Source: Dechloromonas aromatica (nom. nud.) (GTDB taxonomy: Bacteria; Pseudomonadota; Gammaproteobacteria; Burkholderiales; Rhodocyclaceae). Taken from it: 64,000 nt of DNA. The notes under the pieces were generated by a model. That model saw nothing but the letters and a program-made list of their open reading frames with translations, did no database searches and was not told the DNA's origin. Shown piece after piece: positions 54,506-62,117 of the stretch. A program made the translations under genes and the position numbers. How positions within the stretch are numbered: position 1 is the first letter of the stretch; each line of letters starts with the position of its first letter. The stretch lies in NCBI GenBank assembly GCA_017848965.1, contig JAFIHA010000052.1, positions 1-64,000 on the forward strand, in the 5' to 3' direction.

Positions 54506-56245
54506 TTGTTGAATCAGCAGGGATTTCGGATAACGCTAGGCTTGCTGTGCTTTGTCGTACAAGGCAGCGCGATGGCGATTGGGCTGGGTGAACTGCATGG
54601 TCAGCCCGCGCTGGGCAGCCGCCTGGAATTATCAATCAGCATCCTGGGGCAGGAGAAGGAAGGCCTCGATACCAGTTGTTTCCGTCTGGTGCGGCCGAGC
54701 GGTGGCGATGACCTGCCTTGGTTGAAGCAGGCGGAGTTGCGTCTTATGCCGGGGAGGCCGGCGCAACTGAAGATTTCTTCGCAACAGGTGCTGCGCGATC
54801 CGGTAATGCGGCTTGCCGTCCATCTGGCATGTGGCCACGAAGTCAATCGGGAATACACCATTCTGGCTTCGCCCAGCATCGATGCTGCTCAGGAGAACGT
54901 AGTCACTCCTGCTGTTGCGGCCGTTGTCAAGGAAAAGCGGCCGGCGCCGGCGCGTCGAGCGGCCAAGCCGTCGACGAGCATGCCCGGGCGTCAGGTGGCG
55001 AGTGGCGCGGCTTCGTCATCCGCTATCGCTAGCCCCAAAGAAGTTGCGCAACCGGGCGGCGACCAGCTTTTGGTCTCGGCGGCCGATGGTGATGGCGATC
55101 TTCCTCTACGCGTTTCGCCGCTGTTGCGCGAGCAGTCGGCGGAGGCCAGTGAAACCCAGCGTGAAATGCTGCGCCTCGAGTTTCGTATGCTGCAGGCCTT
55201 GCATGAACAGGCGGGTGGGCAACTCGAAATGGCGGAAAAATTGCGCGCCATGGAGGGGGCGCTTGCCGAACTCCAGGGGCGGGCGCTGTCGTTGACCGAG
55301 AGTGCTTCCGAGAACAAGGCCTCGGCGCCAGCCCAGCCGGCTGGTGCAGCGGCCAGCGAGGAAGCGGTTGAAGAGGACTCGGCTTGGTGGTTCTATGGCT
55401 TGCTGCTCGGTGTTGTGCTGGTACTTGGCGGCTGGCTTTTCTTCAGAAATCGCCATGGTCGTCGGGCACAGGAGGAAATATTCCCCAATGCGACTCCTGA
55501 GCAGTTGATCGACGCGCCGCGTAAGGGGGAGTTGGACGAGAGCCGGCGCAAGGTGGATCTGCCGCTGGATGTGCCGGTTGCGGGGGCTGCCCAGAAAGTC
55601 GACGTCGAATTGGCCGGTGGCGCTGCCGTTCCCTCCGTGGCTCCGGAGAGGCCGCAGCCACGTGCTCTGCCCGGTGATTCGGTGCTCTCCATAAATGCGA
55701 CGACGCTGGACGAGCATTTCGAGGCCAATCCGGTCATGGAGCTGGCTGACATCATGCTTTCCTTCGGGCGGGTCAAGGGAGCTGCTCAAGCCTTGCAGGA
55801 ATACATCGACAACAATCCGCAGGAGGCTTTGCAGCCATGGATACGGTTGATGGATGTGTATCGCATGGCTGGCATGCGGGAAGAATTCGAGGCGGTTGCC
55901 CGTAACCTCAACCAGCATTTCAACGTCGAGGTGCAGTCCTGGAGCGACGGTAAGGAGGCGGCGGAAGTTGACCTCGTGCTCGACGGAGGGAATGCGGGTG
56001 GGCTTCCTGCATCTGCTGCGCCGACGCGGGCGCAGGCATTGGAAGATATGCCGAGGATCATCAGTAGTGTCGTCAAGATGTGGGATGACGAGGATGTGGT
56101 GGGATATCTGTACGAGCTTTTGCGCGACAACCGGGGAGGGCAGCGACAGGGTTTCTCGCTGCCTGTCGTCGAGGACATCCTGTTCCTGATTGAACTCAAG
56201 GAAACGGCAAACCGAATGGAAAAAGAAGGTGGGCGTAGCCTCTGA
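54506..56245 (+). CDS. FimV-like inner membrane protein
   Basis: A 579-residue protein. A signal region (ITLGLLCFVVQGSAMA) leads into the FimV N-terminal domain: GLGELHGQPALGSRLELSIS, the hallmark of FimV/HubP heads. A membrane helix at residues about 292-310 (WWFYGLLLGVVLVLGGWLFF) separates it from an acidic cytoplasmic part with TPR-like helices (LADIMLSFGRVKGAAQALQE). No LysM motif is obvious. Start is TTG with GGGGG ahead. FimV/HubP proteins organise cell poles and type IV pili; whether this one does is inference. Confidence 0.8.
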   Translation: MLNQQGFRITLGLLCFVVQGSAMAIGLGELHGQPALGSRLELSISILGQEKEGLDTSCFRLVRPSGGDDLPWLKQAELRLMPGRPAQLKISSQQVLRDPVMRLAVHLACGHEVNREYTILASPSIDAAQENVVTPAVAAVVKEKRPAPARRAAKPSTSMPGRQVASGAASSSAIASPKEVAQPGGDQLLVSAADGDGDLPLRVSPLLREQSAEASETQREMLRLEFRMLQALHEQAGGQLEMAEKLRAMEGALAELQGRALSLTESASENKASAPAQPAGAAASEEAVEEDSAWWFYGLLLGVVLVLGGWLFFRNRHGRRAQEEIFPNATPEQLIDAPRKGELDESRRKVDLPLDVPVAGAAQKVDVELAGGAAVPSVAPERPQPRALPGDSVLSINATTLDEHFEANPVMELADIMLSFGRVKGAAQALQEYIDNNPQEALQPWIRLMDVYRMAGMREEFEAVARNLNQHFNVEVQSWSDGKEAAEVDLVLDGGNAGGLPASAAPTRAQALEDMPRIISSVVKMWDDEDVVGYLYELLRDNRGGQRQGFSLPVVEDILFLIELKETANRMEKEGGRSL

Positions 56246-56263
56246 GGTTGGCCCGGGTTCCCC

Positions 56264-56294
56264 AAAAAAAACGGCAGTCGATGCCGTTTTTTTT
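56264..56294 (+). terminator. Intrinsic terminator after the FimV-like gene
   Basis: An A8-CGGCA arm pairs with TGCCG-T8 around a five-base loop; works in either direction. Confidence 0.88.
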
Positions 56295-56882
56295 CGTCGC
56301 GCCTTGCCGGGGAATACAGCCTTGATCTTCAGGAAGAATCAGGCTGAGTGACGAAATCCAAAGGCCGTGCCCCCTGAGTTGAGCCGCATGGGCAATCAGC
56401 AGAAGTTGCACCAGTGCCTCTACCCAGGCGCGCATCCGATGGGGCGCCCGGCAGCGTCGATCCGGTCAGCCAGTGTGTTCCACTAGGTGGGTGCCGCAGT
56501 GATGGCAGTCCATCCGCCGAGCCGGCATATACCAGTCAGGCACACCGGTCAAAGCAGTCACGACCCCGCACCCGCCGTCGACTTCGCTCATGCAGCAACC
56601 CGCAAGCCCCCGTGGCGGGCGCCGCAACGGGTGGAAACTGCAGGAAATTCCGAGAGGCGGATCAGCAGCGAACCATTGGCTTGTTCGCTACGCGATTCAA
56701 GACGCGTCCTTCCCTGAATGGAAGGATCAACATGGCCGAGGGGGAGATCGGACTGTTTGGCGACAGTCGATCAAGCAACGTCGACCTCCACTTCTGCTCC
56801 TTCGGCAAAACGTCATGCCTCGATTCCCTGGGAAGACGCAATGTGTTTTTTCCTGATTTTTCGTGATTTTGTCCGTTATCTG
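56295..56882. other. 588-nt stretch without a supported gene
   Basis: Both strands have short open frames but none has a credible start, ribosome site and protein-like content. The minus strand near 56510 encodes a brief MDCHHCGTHLVEHTG string with a CxxC, possibly a gene remnant. The rest looks like decayed or intergenic DNA between fimV and the rpsF operon. Confidence 0.5.
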
Positions 56883-56911
56883 TTTTGTGGTTTGGTGTTA
56901 GCTGTTATCAT
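56883..56911 (+). promoter_or_regulatory. Probable sigma-70 promoter of the rpsF operon
   Basis: TTTTGT and TATCAT are 17 nt apart, 65 nt before the rpsF start, in a locally AT-rich stretch. Confidence 0.5.
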
Positions 56912-56975
56912 AGCCGGCTTTCCACCTTGCCCTACCGTTACGCATGACGGAGGGTTTATCCCAAAAGGAGTATGC

Positions 56976-57350
56976 ATGCGCCACTACGAAATCTGCTTCA
57001 TCGTCCATCCGGACCAGAGCGAACAAGTGCCCGGCATGGTCGAGCGCTACCGTTCCATCGTCACCACCAAGGGTGGTACGGTGCACCGTCTGGAAGACTG
57101 GGGTCGTCGCCAACTGGCCTATCCGATCCAGAAAATCCACAAGGCTCACTACGTGCTGATGAACATCGAGTGCGACGGTGAGACCCTCGCCGAGCTTGAG
57201 CATTCCTTCCGCTTCAACGATGCCGTTCTGCGCCATCTGACTGTGAAGATGAAGGCCGCCGTGACTTCTCCTTCGCCGATGATGAAGGAAGAGAAGTCGA
57301 AGTCGCTGCTCGCCGGCGAAGCTGAAGCGGTTGTCGAAGCCGCTGCCTGA
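56976..57350 (+). CDS. rpsF: 30S ribosomal protein S6
   Basis: A 124-residue protein with the S6 fold: [40 protein letters not shown] and [15 protein letters not shown]. An Ala/Glu-rich tail is extended. The ATG at 56976 follows AAAGGAG. Confidence 0.98.
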   Translation: MRHYEICFIVHPDQSEQVPGMVERYRSIVTTKGGTVHRLEDWGRRQLAYPIQKIHKAHYVLMNIECDGETLAELEHSFRFNDAVLRHLTVKMKAAVTSPSPMMKEEKSKSLLAGEAEAVVEAAA

Positions 57351-57376
57351 TCGCGGATTGCACGGGGAATAGCGTA

Positions 57377-57706
57377 CTGAATCAGATCACCCTGTCCGGC
57401 CGCCTGGTCGAGCGCAAGCGTTTGCGCTACACACCGAGCGGAATTCCGGTCAGCGAAGCCAGGATAAGCCACCAATCGACGCTGACCGAAAACGGTAGCG
57501 AAAGGCAGGTGGAAGTCGAAATGGCAGTTGTCGCTCTGGGTGATACAGCACGCTGGCTGGAAGCCGCACCGCTCGGCAGCAGCATCGGAATCCACGGATT
57601 CCTGGCTGCCCGGGGCAGGAACAGCAGAACCGCCGTGCTGCACGCCAACACTATCGAATATTTGGAAGGAAACGAAAATGGCACGATTCTTCAAGAAGAA
57701 GATTGA
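57377..57706 (+). CDS. priB: Primosomal replication protein N (PriB)
   Basis: A 109-residue OB-fold protein in the conserved rpsF-priB-rpsR position. The fold begins [20 protein letters not shown], with [18 protein letters not shown]. No ATG or GTG precedes the first beta strand in frame; the best start is CTG at 57377 behind GGGGA. The first ATG (57422) would delete strand one. It overlaps rpsR by 29 nt. It loads the primosome at stalled forks. Confidence 0.85.
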   Translation: MNQITLSGRLVERKRLRYTPSGIPVSEARISHQSTLTENGSERQVEVEMAVVALGDTARWLEAAPLGSSIGIHGFLAARGRNSRTAVLHANTIEYLEGNENGTILQEED

Positions 57707-57953
57707 TGACAAGAAAAAGCGCCGCGGCAACAGCCTGTTCAAGCGTCGCAAGTTCTGCCGCTTCACCGCGGAAAAGGTCGAACAGATCGACTACAAGGAT
57801 GTTGACGTCCTCAAGGAATACATCCAGGAAAACGCCAAGATCATGCCGGCTCGCCTGACCGGCACCAAGGCCGGCTATCAGCGCCAGTTGGGTACCGCGA
57901 TCAAGCGTGCCCGCTTCCTGGCCCTGCTGCCCTACACCGACAACCATCAATAA
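57678..57953 (+). CDS. rpsR: 30S ribosomal protein S18
   Basis: A 91-residue protein with [40 protein letters not shown] and [20 protein letters not shown], the full S18 signature. The N-terminal KKKIDDKKK leader is typical of Betaproteobacteria. Confidence 0.98.
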   Translation: MARFFKKKIDDKKKRRGNSLFKRRKFCRFTAEKVEQIDYKDVDVLKEYIQENAKIMPARLTGTKAGYQRQLGTAIKRARFLALLPYTDNHQ

Positions 57954-57971
57954 TCATCGGGGAGACGAAAC

Positions 57972-58418
57972 ATGCAAATCATTCTGCTCGAAAAGGTTGT
58001 CAATCTGGGTAACCTGGGGGACGTGGTCAAGGTCAAGGACGGCTATGCCCGTAACTTCCTGATCCCGCAACGCATGGCCAAGCGTGCCACGCCGGCCGCC
58101 ATGGCTGAATTCGAAGCGCGTCGCGCCGAACTGGAAAAGGCTGCCGCCGAGAAGCTGGCTGCTGCCCAGGGCGTCGCCGACAAGATGAACGGTACCGCTG
58201 TCTCGGTCGCCCGCAAGGCCGGCATGGACGGTCGTCTGTTCGGTTCGGTCGGCAATGCCGACATCGCCGATGCCCTCAAGGCTGCCGGCTTCGATGTCGA
58301 CAAGGCTGCCGTCCGCATGCCGGAAGGTCCGCTCAAGGCGATTGGCGAATTCCCGATCGACATTGCGCTGCACACCGACGTCGTCGCCAACATCACGGTT
58401 GCCGTGGTTGCCGAGTAA
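57972..58418 (+). CDS. rplI: 50S ribosomal protein L9
   Basis: A 148-residue protein: [20 protein letters not shown] at the start, [20 protein letters not shown], then the long helix and a C-terminal RNA-binding domain. It ends the ribosomal operon. In many relatives dnaB follows; here a terminator and a group II intron remnant do. Confidence 0.98.
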   Translation: MQIILLEKVVNLGNLGDVVKVKDGYARNFLIPQRMAKRATPAAMAEFEARRAELEKAAAEKLAAAQGVADKMNGTAVSVARKAGMDGRLFGSVGNADIADALKAAGFDVDKAAVRMPEGPLKAIGEFPIDIALHTDVVANITVAVVAE

Positions 58419-58437
58419 GACGCTTTAATTGCGCTTC

Positions 58438-58465
58438 AAGGCCTCGCAATTGCGAGGCCTTTTTT
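58438..58465 (+). terminator. Intrinsic terminator after rplI
   Basis: A perfect twelve-base palindrome, AAGGCCTCGCAA and TTGCGAGGCCTT, then T residues. It is the insertion target of the intron remnant that follows five bases later. Confidence 0.93.
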
Positions 58466-58469
58466 ATTG

Positions 58470-59043
58470 GTGTGCCCGGTTGGGTGCGTTCCATCGGGTG
58501 CAAGTTCCGCTGTAAGTCGATCGCCGCGAACGGAGTGAAGCGCAACTGCGTGAGGGCGACCGAGCGTGGATCGTGATCCGCGAGCCGATGGACGAGAATC
58601 GGATAGAAGGCGTTGCCGAGCAGGGCGAGTGGTCAATGGACCCCGAAGCTCTCGTGATCAAGCTGAAGGGCCAGCCGAGAAGGAATGCGCTACGTCGTGT
58701 CGATGCGTGAAGCCTTGCGTCAGACGCCTGGGAAACCGGGGCGGGGCCCGTAGCGGACGGAGGCGAGCGCGAGCAGGGCATTCCGACGGTGATGGATCGA
58801 CATGGTGGAAGTTGTTGAAGCGCTGCGCGCCTCAGAAACTGTGGCGCGCCGGGGGGTGGGAAAGGCTCGCAGTTGGTGGCGAAATGGCTGCCGGATGATC
58901 AACTCGATACTGACCATCGCCCACTTTGATCGACTCTGGCTGCCTCGTCTTTCATGACCTCAACTTCTCGAACCGCCTGGTGTGGACCCGTATGACGGGT
59001 GGTGTGGCAGGGGCTGCTTGCAATGGCCGCCCCCGATGCCGAT
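58470..59043 (+). mobile_element. Group II intron remnant, probably class C, with ORF deleted
   Basis: The 5' end GTGTGCCCGGTTGGGTGCG fits the GUGYG intron start. The 3' end has the domain V-like GAACCGCCTGGTGTGGACCC with the ATG-type loop, a downstream GGGTGGTGTGG arm, a domain VI hairpin (CAGGGGC...GCCCCC) and the terminal GCCGAT. Between them about 500 nt remain instead of a 2-kb intron, so most of the reverse transcriptase is gone. A short C-terminal maturase string, SWWRNGCRMINSILTIAHFD, is left. Class C introns insert just after intrinsic terminators, exactly the position here. It cannot move by itself; splicing in trans is conceivable. Confidence 0.8.
58850..58957 (+). pseudogene. C-terminal maturase remnant of the intron-encoded reverse transcriptase
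   Basis: An open frame ending in TGA reads GKARSWWRNGCRMINSILTI then AHFDRLWLPRLS, like the ends of group II intron reverse transcriptases. No polymerase motifs or start codon remain. Confidence 0.6.
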
Positions 59044-59051
59044 ATTGGCGC

Positions 59052-59078
59052 AAAAAAACCGGCCACGCGGGCCGGCTG
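59052..59078 (-). terminator. Intrinsic terminator of the cache-protein gene
   Basis: On the minus strand CCGGCC and GGCCGG enclose a five-base loop and precede a seven-T tract, 19 nt after the stop. Confidence 0.85.
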
Positions 59079-59096
59079 TGCGGGAGTGCGGGCGCC

Positions 59097-59951
59097 TTAC
59101 TCGCGGTAGAAACCGACGCCGATCAGGCTGTTGCCTTCGCGGCGGACGAAGGTGCGCTTCTTTTCGACGGCGTTGGTGACCGGGTTGCGCCAGACGTAGT
59201 CGACCGTGCCTTCGCCTTTGCTCTTGGCCAGGTCGAGCATTTCGCGGATCAGCGGCTTGCCTTCGACGTCATGCAGGTCGCTGGCGTCGGTGCCGGTCCA
59301 TTTCGGGTTCATGCCGTGCGCTTCGAACTTGCCGCTGTCCAGATTGACGGCGAAGACGTAGAGGTCGTCGTGGGCGAAGCGGCCCTTGGGGTCGTTGAAG
59401 CTGGCCAGGGCGGCGGCCAGGCCGCGCTGGCGGATTTCGGCGCTGGCGGCGTCGAGCAGCTTGCGCGCATCGTCGGCGCCGGCGCGGACGGCGTAGTAGC
59501 CGACGCCGAGGATGTAGTCGCCCTGGCGGTGCAGCCAGGCGAACTTGGGTTCGACGCGGTTGCTCTTGCGGTTGAGCCAGACGTAGCCGATGCGCGCTTC
59601 CGGCTGTTTCTCGGTGACCGCGATCATCTCGCGGAACAGCGGCAGGCCGGCGGCGTCGACGCTGTCGAGGACCTTGAGGCCGATCAGGCTGTCCGGCGCG
59701 GCGCCGTTGGCGACGTAGGTGCCCTGGCGGTCGATCACGTAAACATAGAGGTCCTTCCTGACGAACTGGCCTTTCGGGTCGCTGAAGGCGGCCCAGGCTT
59801 TTTCCGGACCGTTGGCCTTGAGGTAGGCGACGGCCTCGTTGAACAGGGCGCGGGCTTCGCGCGGCGTCGCGTGGTCGGCGGCTGCGGCCAGGGTCGAGGC
59901 GGCTGCGAGCAGCAGGGCGCCCAGGCAGCGGGCGAGTGACGATGACTTCAT
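59097..59951 (-). CDS. Periplasmic tandem cache-domain protein
   Basis: A 284-residue exported protein: signal sequence LARCLGALLLAAASTLAAAA, then two repeated cache-like units (residues about 28-150 and 155-284). Repeats are recognisable by AFSDPKGQFVRKDLYVYVID against SFNDPKGRFAHDDLYVFAVN, and IGYVWLNRKSNRVEPK against VDYVWRNPVTNAVEKK. It has no membrane anchor or output domain. It is encoded downstream of the LuxR-type regulator and may bind a small ligand for the sensor kinase or the alcohol dehydrogenase. Function unproven. Confidence 0.82.
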   Translation of the reverse strand: MKSSSLARCLGALLLAAASTLAAAADHATPREARALFNEAVAYLKANGPEKAWAAFSDPKGQFVRKDLYVYVIDRQGTYVANGAAPDSLIGLKVLDSVDAAGLPLFREMIAVTEKQPEARIGYVWLNRKSNRVEPKFAWLHRQGDYILGVGYYAVRAGADDARKLLDAASAEIRQRGLAAALASFNDPKGRFAHDDLYVFAVNLDSGKFEAHGMNPKWTGTDASDLHDVEGKPLIREMLDLAKSKGEGTVDYVWRNPVTNAVEKKRTFVRREGNSLIGVGFYRE

Positions 59952-59984
59952 TGTGGTCTCCGGGTGTGGTGGATGGTTATGGAT

Positions 59985-60632
59985 TCAGGCGCCGAGCGCG
60001 TGATGGATATCCACCAGGCCGTGCCGGGCGGCCAGGTGGAGCAGTTTGAAATCGTTGTCGGCGTCGAGCTTCTGGCGGATCAGCGTGAGGTAGTTGAGGA
60101 CCGTCTTCGGGCTCAGGTGCATCGAACTGGCGATGCCGCTGGCCGATTCGCCATGCACCAGCATGCGCAGCACCTCGAATTCGCGCGGCGTCAGGTGGGC
60201 CAGCGCGCCGTCGCCGTCGATCGCCTCGGCGGCCAGGACCTGGGCGATTTCCGGGGAAAAGACGCGTTTGCCGGCGGCGATGCGGCGGATGCCGTCGATC
60301 ACTTCGGCCGGTTCGCTGTACTTGGTCAGGTAGCCGAGGGCGCCGCTGCGCAGCGCCTGGGTGACATGGCCGGCGCCTTCGTGCATGGACAGGACCAGCA
60401 CCTTGAGCGCCGGCTGGCGGGCGAGCATGCCGCGGATCGCCTCGATGCCGCTGCTACCGCGCAGGCTGAGGTCGACCAGGGCAACGTCGGCGACGGTGCG
60501 CAGGGCCAGCGCGTTCGCCTCGTCGGCGCTCGCCGCCTCGCCGACCACCTGCAGCCCGGGCTCGGCGTCGAGCAGGCGGCGGTAGCCGTTCCTGACCACG
60601 GCGTGGTCGTCAACCAGAATGATGCGGATCAT
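59985..60632 (-). CDS. LuxR-family (NarL-type) response regulator
   Basis: A 215-residue regulator with receiver domain (IILVDDHAVVRNGYRRLL, phospho-Asp in VALVDLSLRGSSGIEAI, Lys in GYLTKYSEPAEV) and a GerE-type helix-turn-helix (LTPREFEVLRMLVHGESASG). It overlaps the kinase gene by 23 nt. Regulators of this type (ExaE/ErbR-like) control PQQ alcohol dehydrogenase genes, and the divergent PQQ enzyme is the obvious target. Confidence 0.92.
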   Translation of the reverse strand: MIRIILVDDHAVVRNGYRRLLDAEPGLQVVGEAASADEANALALRTVADVALVDLSLRGSSGIEAIRGMLARQPALKVLVLSMHEGAGHVTQALRSGALGYLTKYSEPAEVIDGIRRIAAGKRVFSPEIAQVLAAEAIDGDGALAHLTPREFEVLRMLVHGESASGIASSMHLSPKTVLNYLTLIRQKLDADNDFKLLHLAARHGLVDIHHALGA

Positions 60633-61911
60633 CTTGTTCTTCCTCCTTTGTCTCTTCCTCTTGCAGCGGCAGGCTGACCTGCAACTGCACCCCGCGCCCC
60701 GGTCCGCCCGCCACCTGCAGGCGGCCGCCGACCATGTCCAGCCGCTCGACCATGCCGAGCAGGCCGCCCTGATGCGCCGGGCGGTCGGCCGGCAGCCCCT
60801 GGCCGTCGTCCTCGATGCGCAGCAGCAGCTCCGCTGCCCGGCACTCGATGCCGACCCGGCAGTGGCGGGCGCCGCTGTGGCGCACGACATTGGTCAGCGC
60901 CTCCTGCACCACCCGGTACAGCGCCAGGCTGGCCGCCTCGGCCAGCGCCGGCAGGGCGCCGGCCAGCTCAAGCCGGAACTCGATCCCCGTCCCCCGTTGC
61001 TGCCAGTTGCCGACCAGCTCGCGCAAGGCGCCGGCCAGGCCGCCGGCTTCCAGCCCGTGCGGTCGCAACTGGCCGAGCATGGCGCGCAACTGCAGGCCGC
61101 TGGTGCGCACGTCGCGGCGCAGTTCGCGGGCGCATTCGGCGAGCTGTTCGCCGCTCAACTGGCCGGCGTGGCGCTCCAGGTAAGCGGTGGTGATGCCGAT
61201 GGCGGTCAGCGTCTGCCCCATCTCATCGTGCAATTCCCTTGCCAGGGTCTTGCGCTCGGCTTCCTGCACCTCGATCAACTGGCGGGCGAGCTGGCGCTGG
61301 GCGGCGCGCGCGCTGCCCAGGGCGGCGGCAAGAACGTCGATGGCACCGGCGACGCGGCTGAATTCGCGTAGCGCGAAGGCCGGCAGGCGCGCCGCTTCCT
61401 CGCCGCGCGCCAGCCGCTGCAGACCGGCCTCCAGTTCGCGCACCGGGCTCAGCGCGCGGTGTGCCGCCCACCAGGCGACGAGCAGGGTTGCTCCAGAATA
61501 GAGCAACAGGGTGATGCAAAGTCGAACAGTGTCGTCCAGCCGTTCGTCGATTTCCGAATCCGGGTTGGCGGCGATGTACAGCGTCTGCCCGCCGATGTGC
61601 ACGGTACGCGGCGTCGGTCGCGCCGCCTCGGGGGCGAGCAGGGCAGCCAGCCAGCTACGTTCGGCCGGCGGCTGCGCCGTCGCCTCGATGCTGATGTGGC
61701 GCAACGGCGCATCGCGCAGCAGCGCCTGCACTCGCTCGGGCGTGGTCCCCGGCTGGCTGGCGGCGATCAGGATGTCGACCAGATGGGTCGAGGCGGCGAC
61801 TTCGGCGTCGAGATCCCCGCGCAGCGACTGCAGGTGGATGGCCACGGCCACCACCAGCAGGCCGCCGAGCAGGGCGCCGAGATAGCCCACCAATCGTCGT
61901 CTGAGATCCAT
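60610..61911 (-). CDS. NarX/DegS-type sensor histidine kinase
   Basis: A 433-residue membrane kinase. Helices at residues about 8-28 and 135-160 flank a periplasmic sensor. HAMP is followed by the HisKA_3 motif TLARELHDEMGQTLTAIGI and an ATP site with VVQEALTNVVRHSGA and GGLLGMVERLDMVGG. The ATG at 61911 has AGGGGG ahead; an earlier in-frame codon is less likely. It pairs with the NarL-type regulator downstream. Confidence 0.92.
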   Translation of the reverse strand: MDLRRRLVGYLGALLGGLLVVAVAIHLQSLRGDLDAEVAASTHLVDILIAASQPGTTPERVQALLRDAPLRHISIEATAQPPAERSWLAALLAPEAARPTPRTVHIGGQTLYIAANPDSEIDERLDDTVRLCITLLLYSGATLLVAWWAAHRALSPVRELEAGLQRLARGEEAARLPAFALREFSRVAGAIDVLAAALGSARAAQRQLARQLIEVQEAERKTLARELHDEMGQTLTAIGITTAYLERHAGQLSGEQLAECARELRRDVRTSGLQLRAMLGQLRPHGLEAGGLAGALRELVGNWQQRGTGIEFRLELAGALPALAEAASLALYRVVQEALTNVVRHSGARHCRVGIECRAAELLLRIEDDGQGLPADRPAHQGGLLGMVERLDMVGGRLQVAGGPGRGVQLQVSLPLQEEETKEEEQDDPHHSG

Positions 61912-61975
61912 TGCGCCCCCTTTTTTCTTGTCATGCGAGGAGTGGAGCAGGTTTCGTACCGAGCGCGCGGAAGGT

Positions 61976-61990
61976 CGGGAATTTTTCCCG
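61976..61990. promoter_or_regulatory. Operator-like repeat 1 upstream of the PQQ dehydrogenase
   Basis: CGGGAA-TTT-TTCCCG inverted repeat. It matches repeat 2 in layout, 22 bp apart centre to centre. Confidence 0.6.
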
Positions 61991-61998
61991 GTTTGCCA

Positions 61999-62011
61999 GG
62001 GAGCTTCTCCC
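61999..62011. promoter_or_regulatory. Operator-like repeat 2 upstream of the PQQ dehydrogenase
   Basis: GGGAG-CTT-CTCCC inverted repeat just before a TATACT -10 (62036-62041) that lacks a good -35, as expected for an activator-dependent promoter. Confidence 0.6.
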
Positions 62012-62117
62012 GGGACGGGGGGCAAAAGCGCTTCCTATACTCGGCTCGCCTGTCGCAATGGACAGGCCGCCCCCGATCCATCGGGAAGCAGACGACACCT
62101 TTCAGGAGACAAACAAG

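Noticed and set aside
56196..56435. Minus-strand ORF over the fimV terminator as transposase
   Set aside because: No DDE or HUH motif and no inverted ends were visible.
56414..56866. 150-codon ORF between fimV and rpsF
   Set aside because: Composition resembles random high-GC sequence, with no ribosome site or recognised motif; the rpsF promoter lies just beyond it.
58566..58898. 110-codon ORF inside the group II intron remnant
   Set aside because: It crosses structured intron RNA regions and lacks reverse transcriptase motifs.
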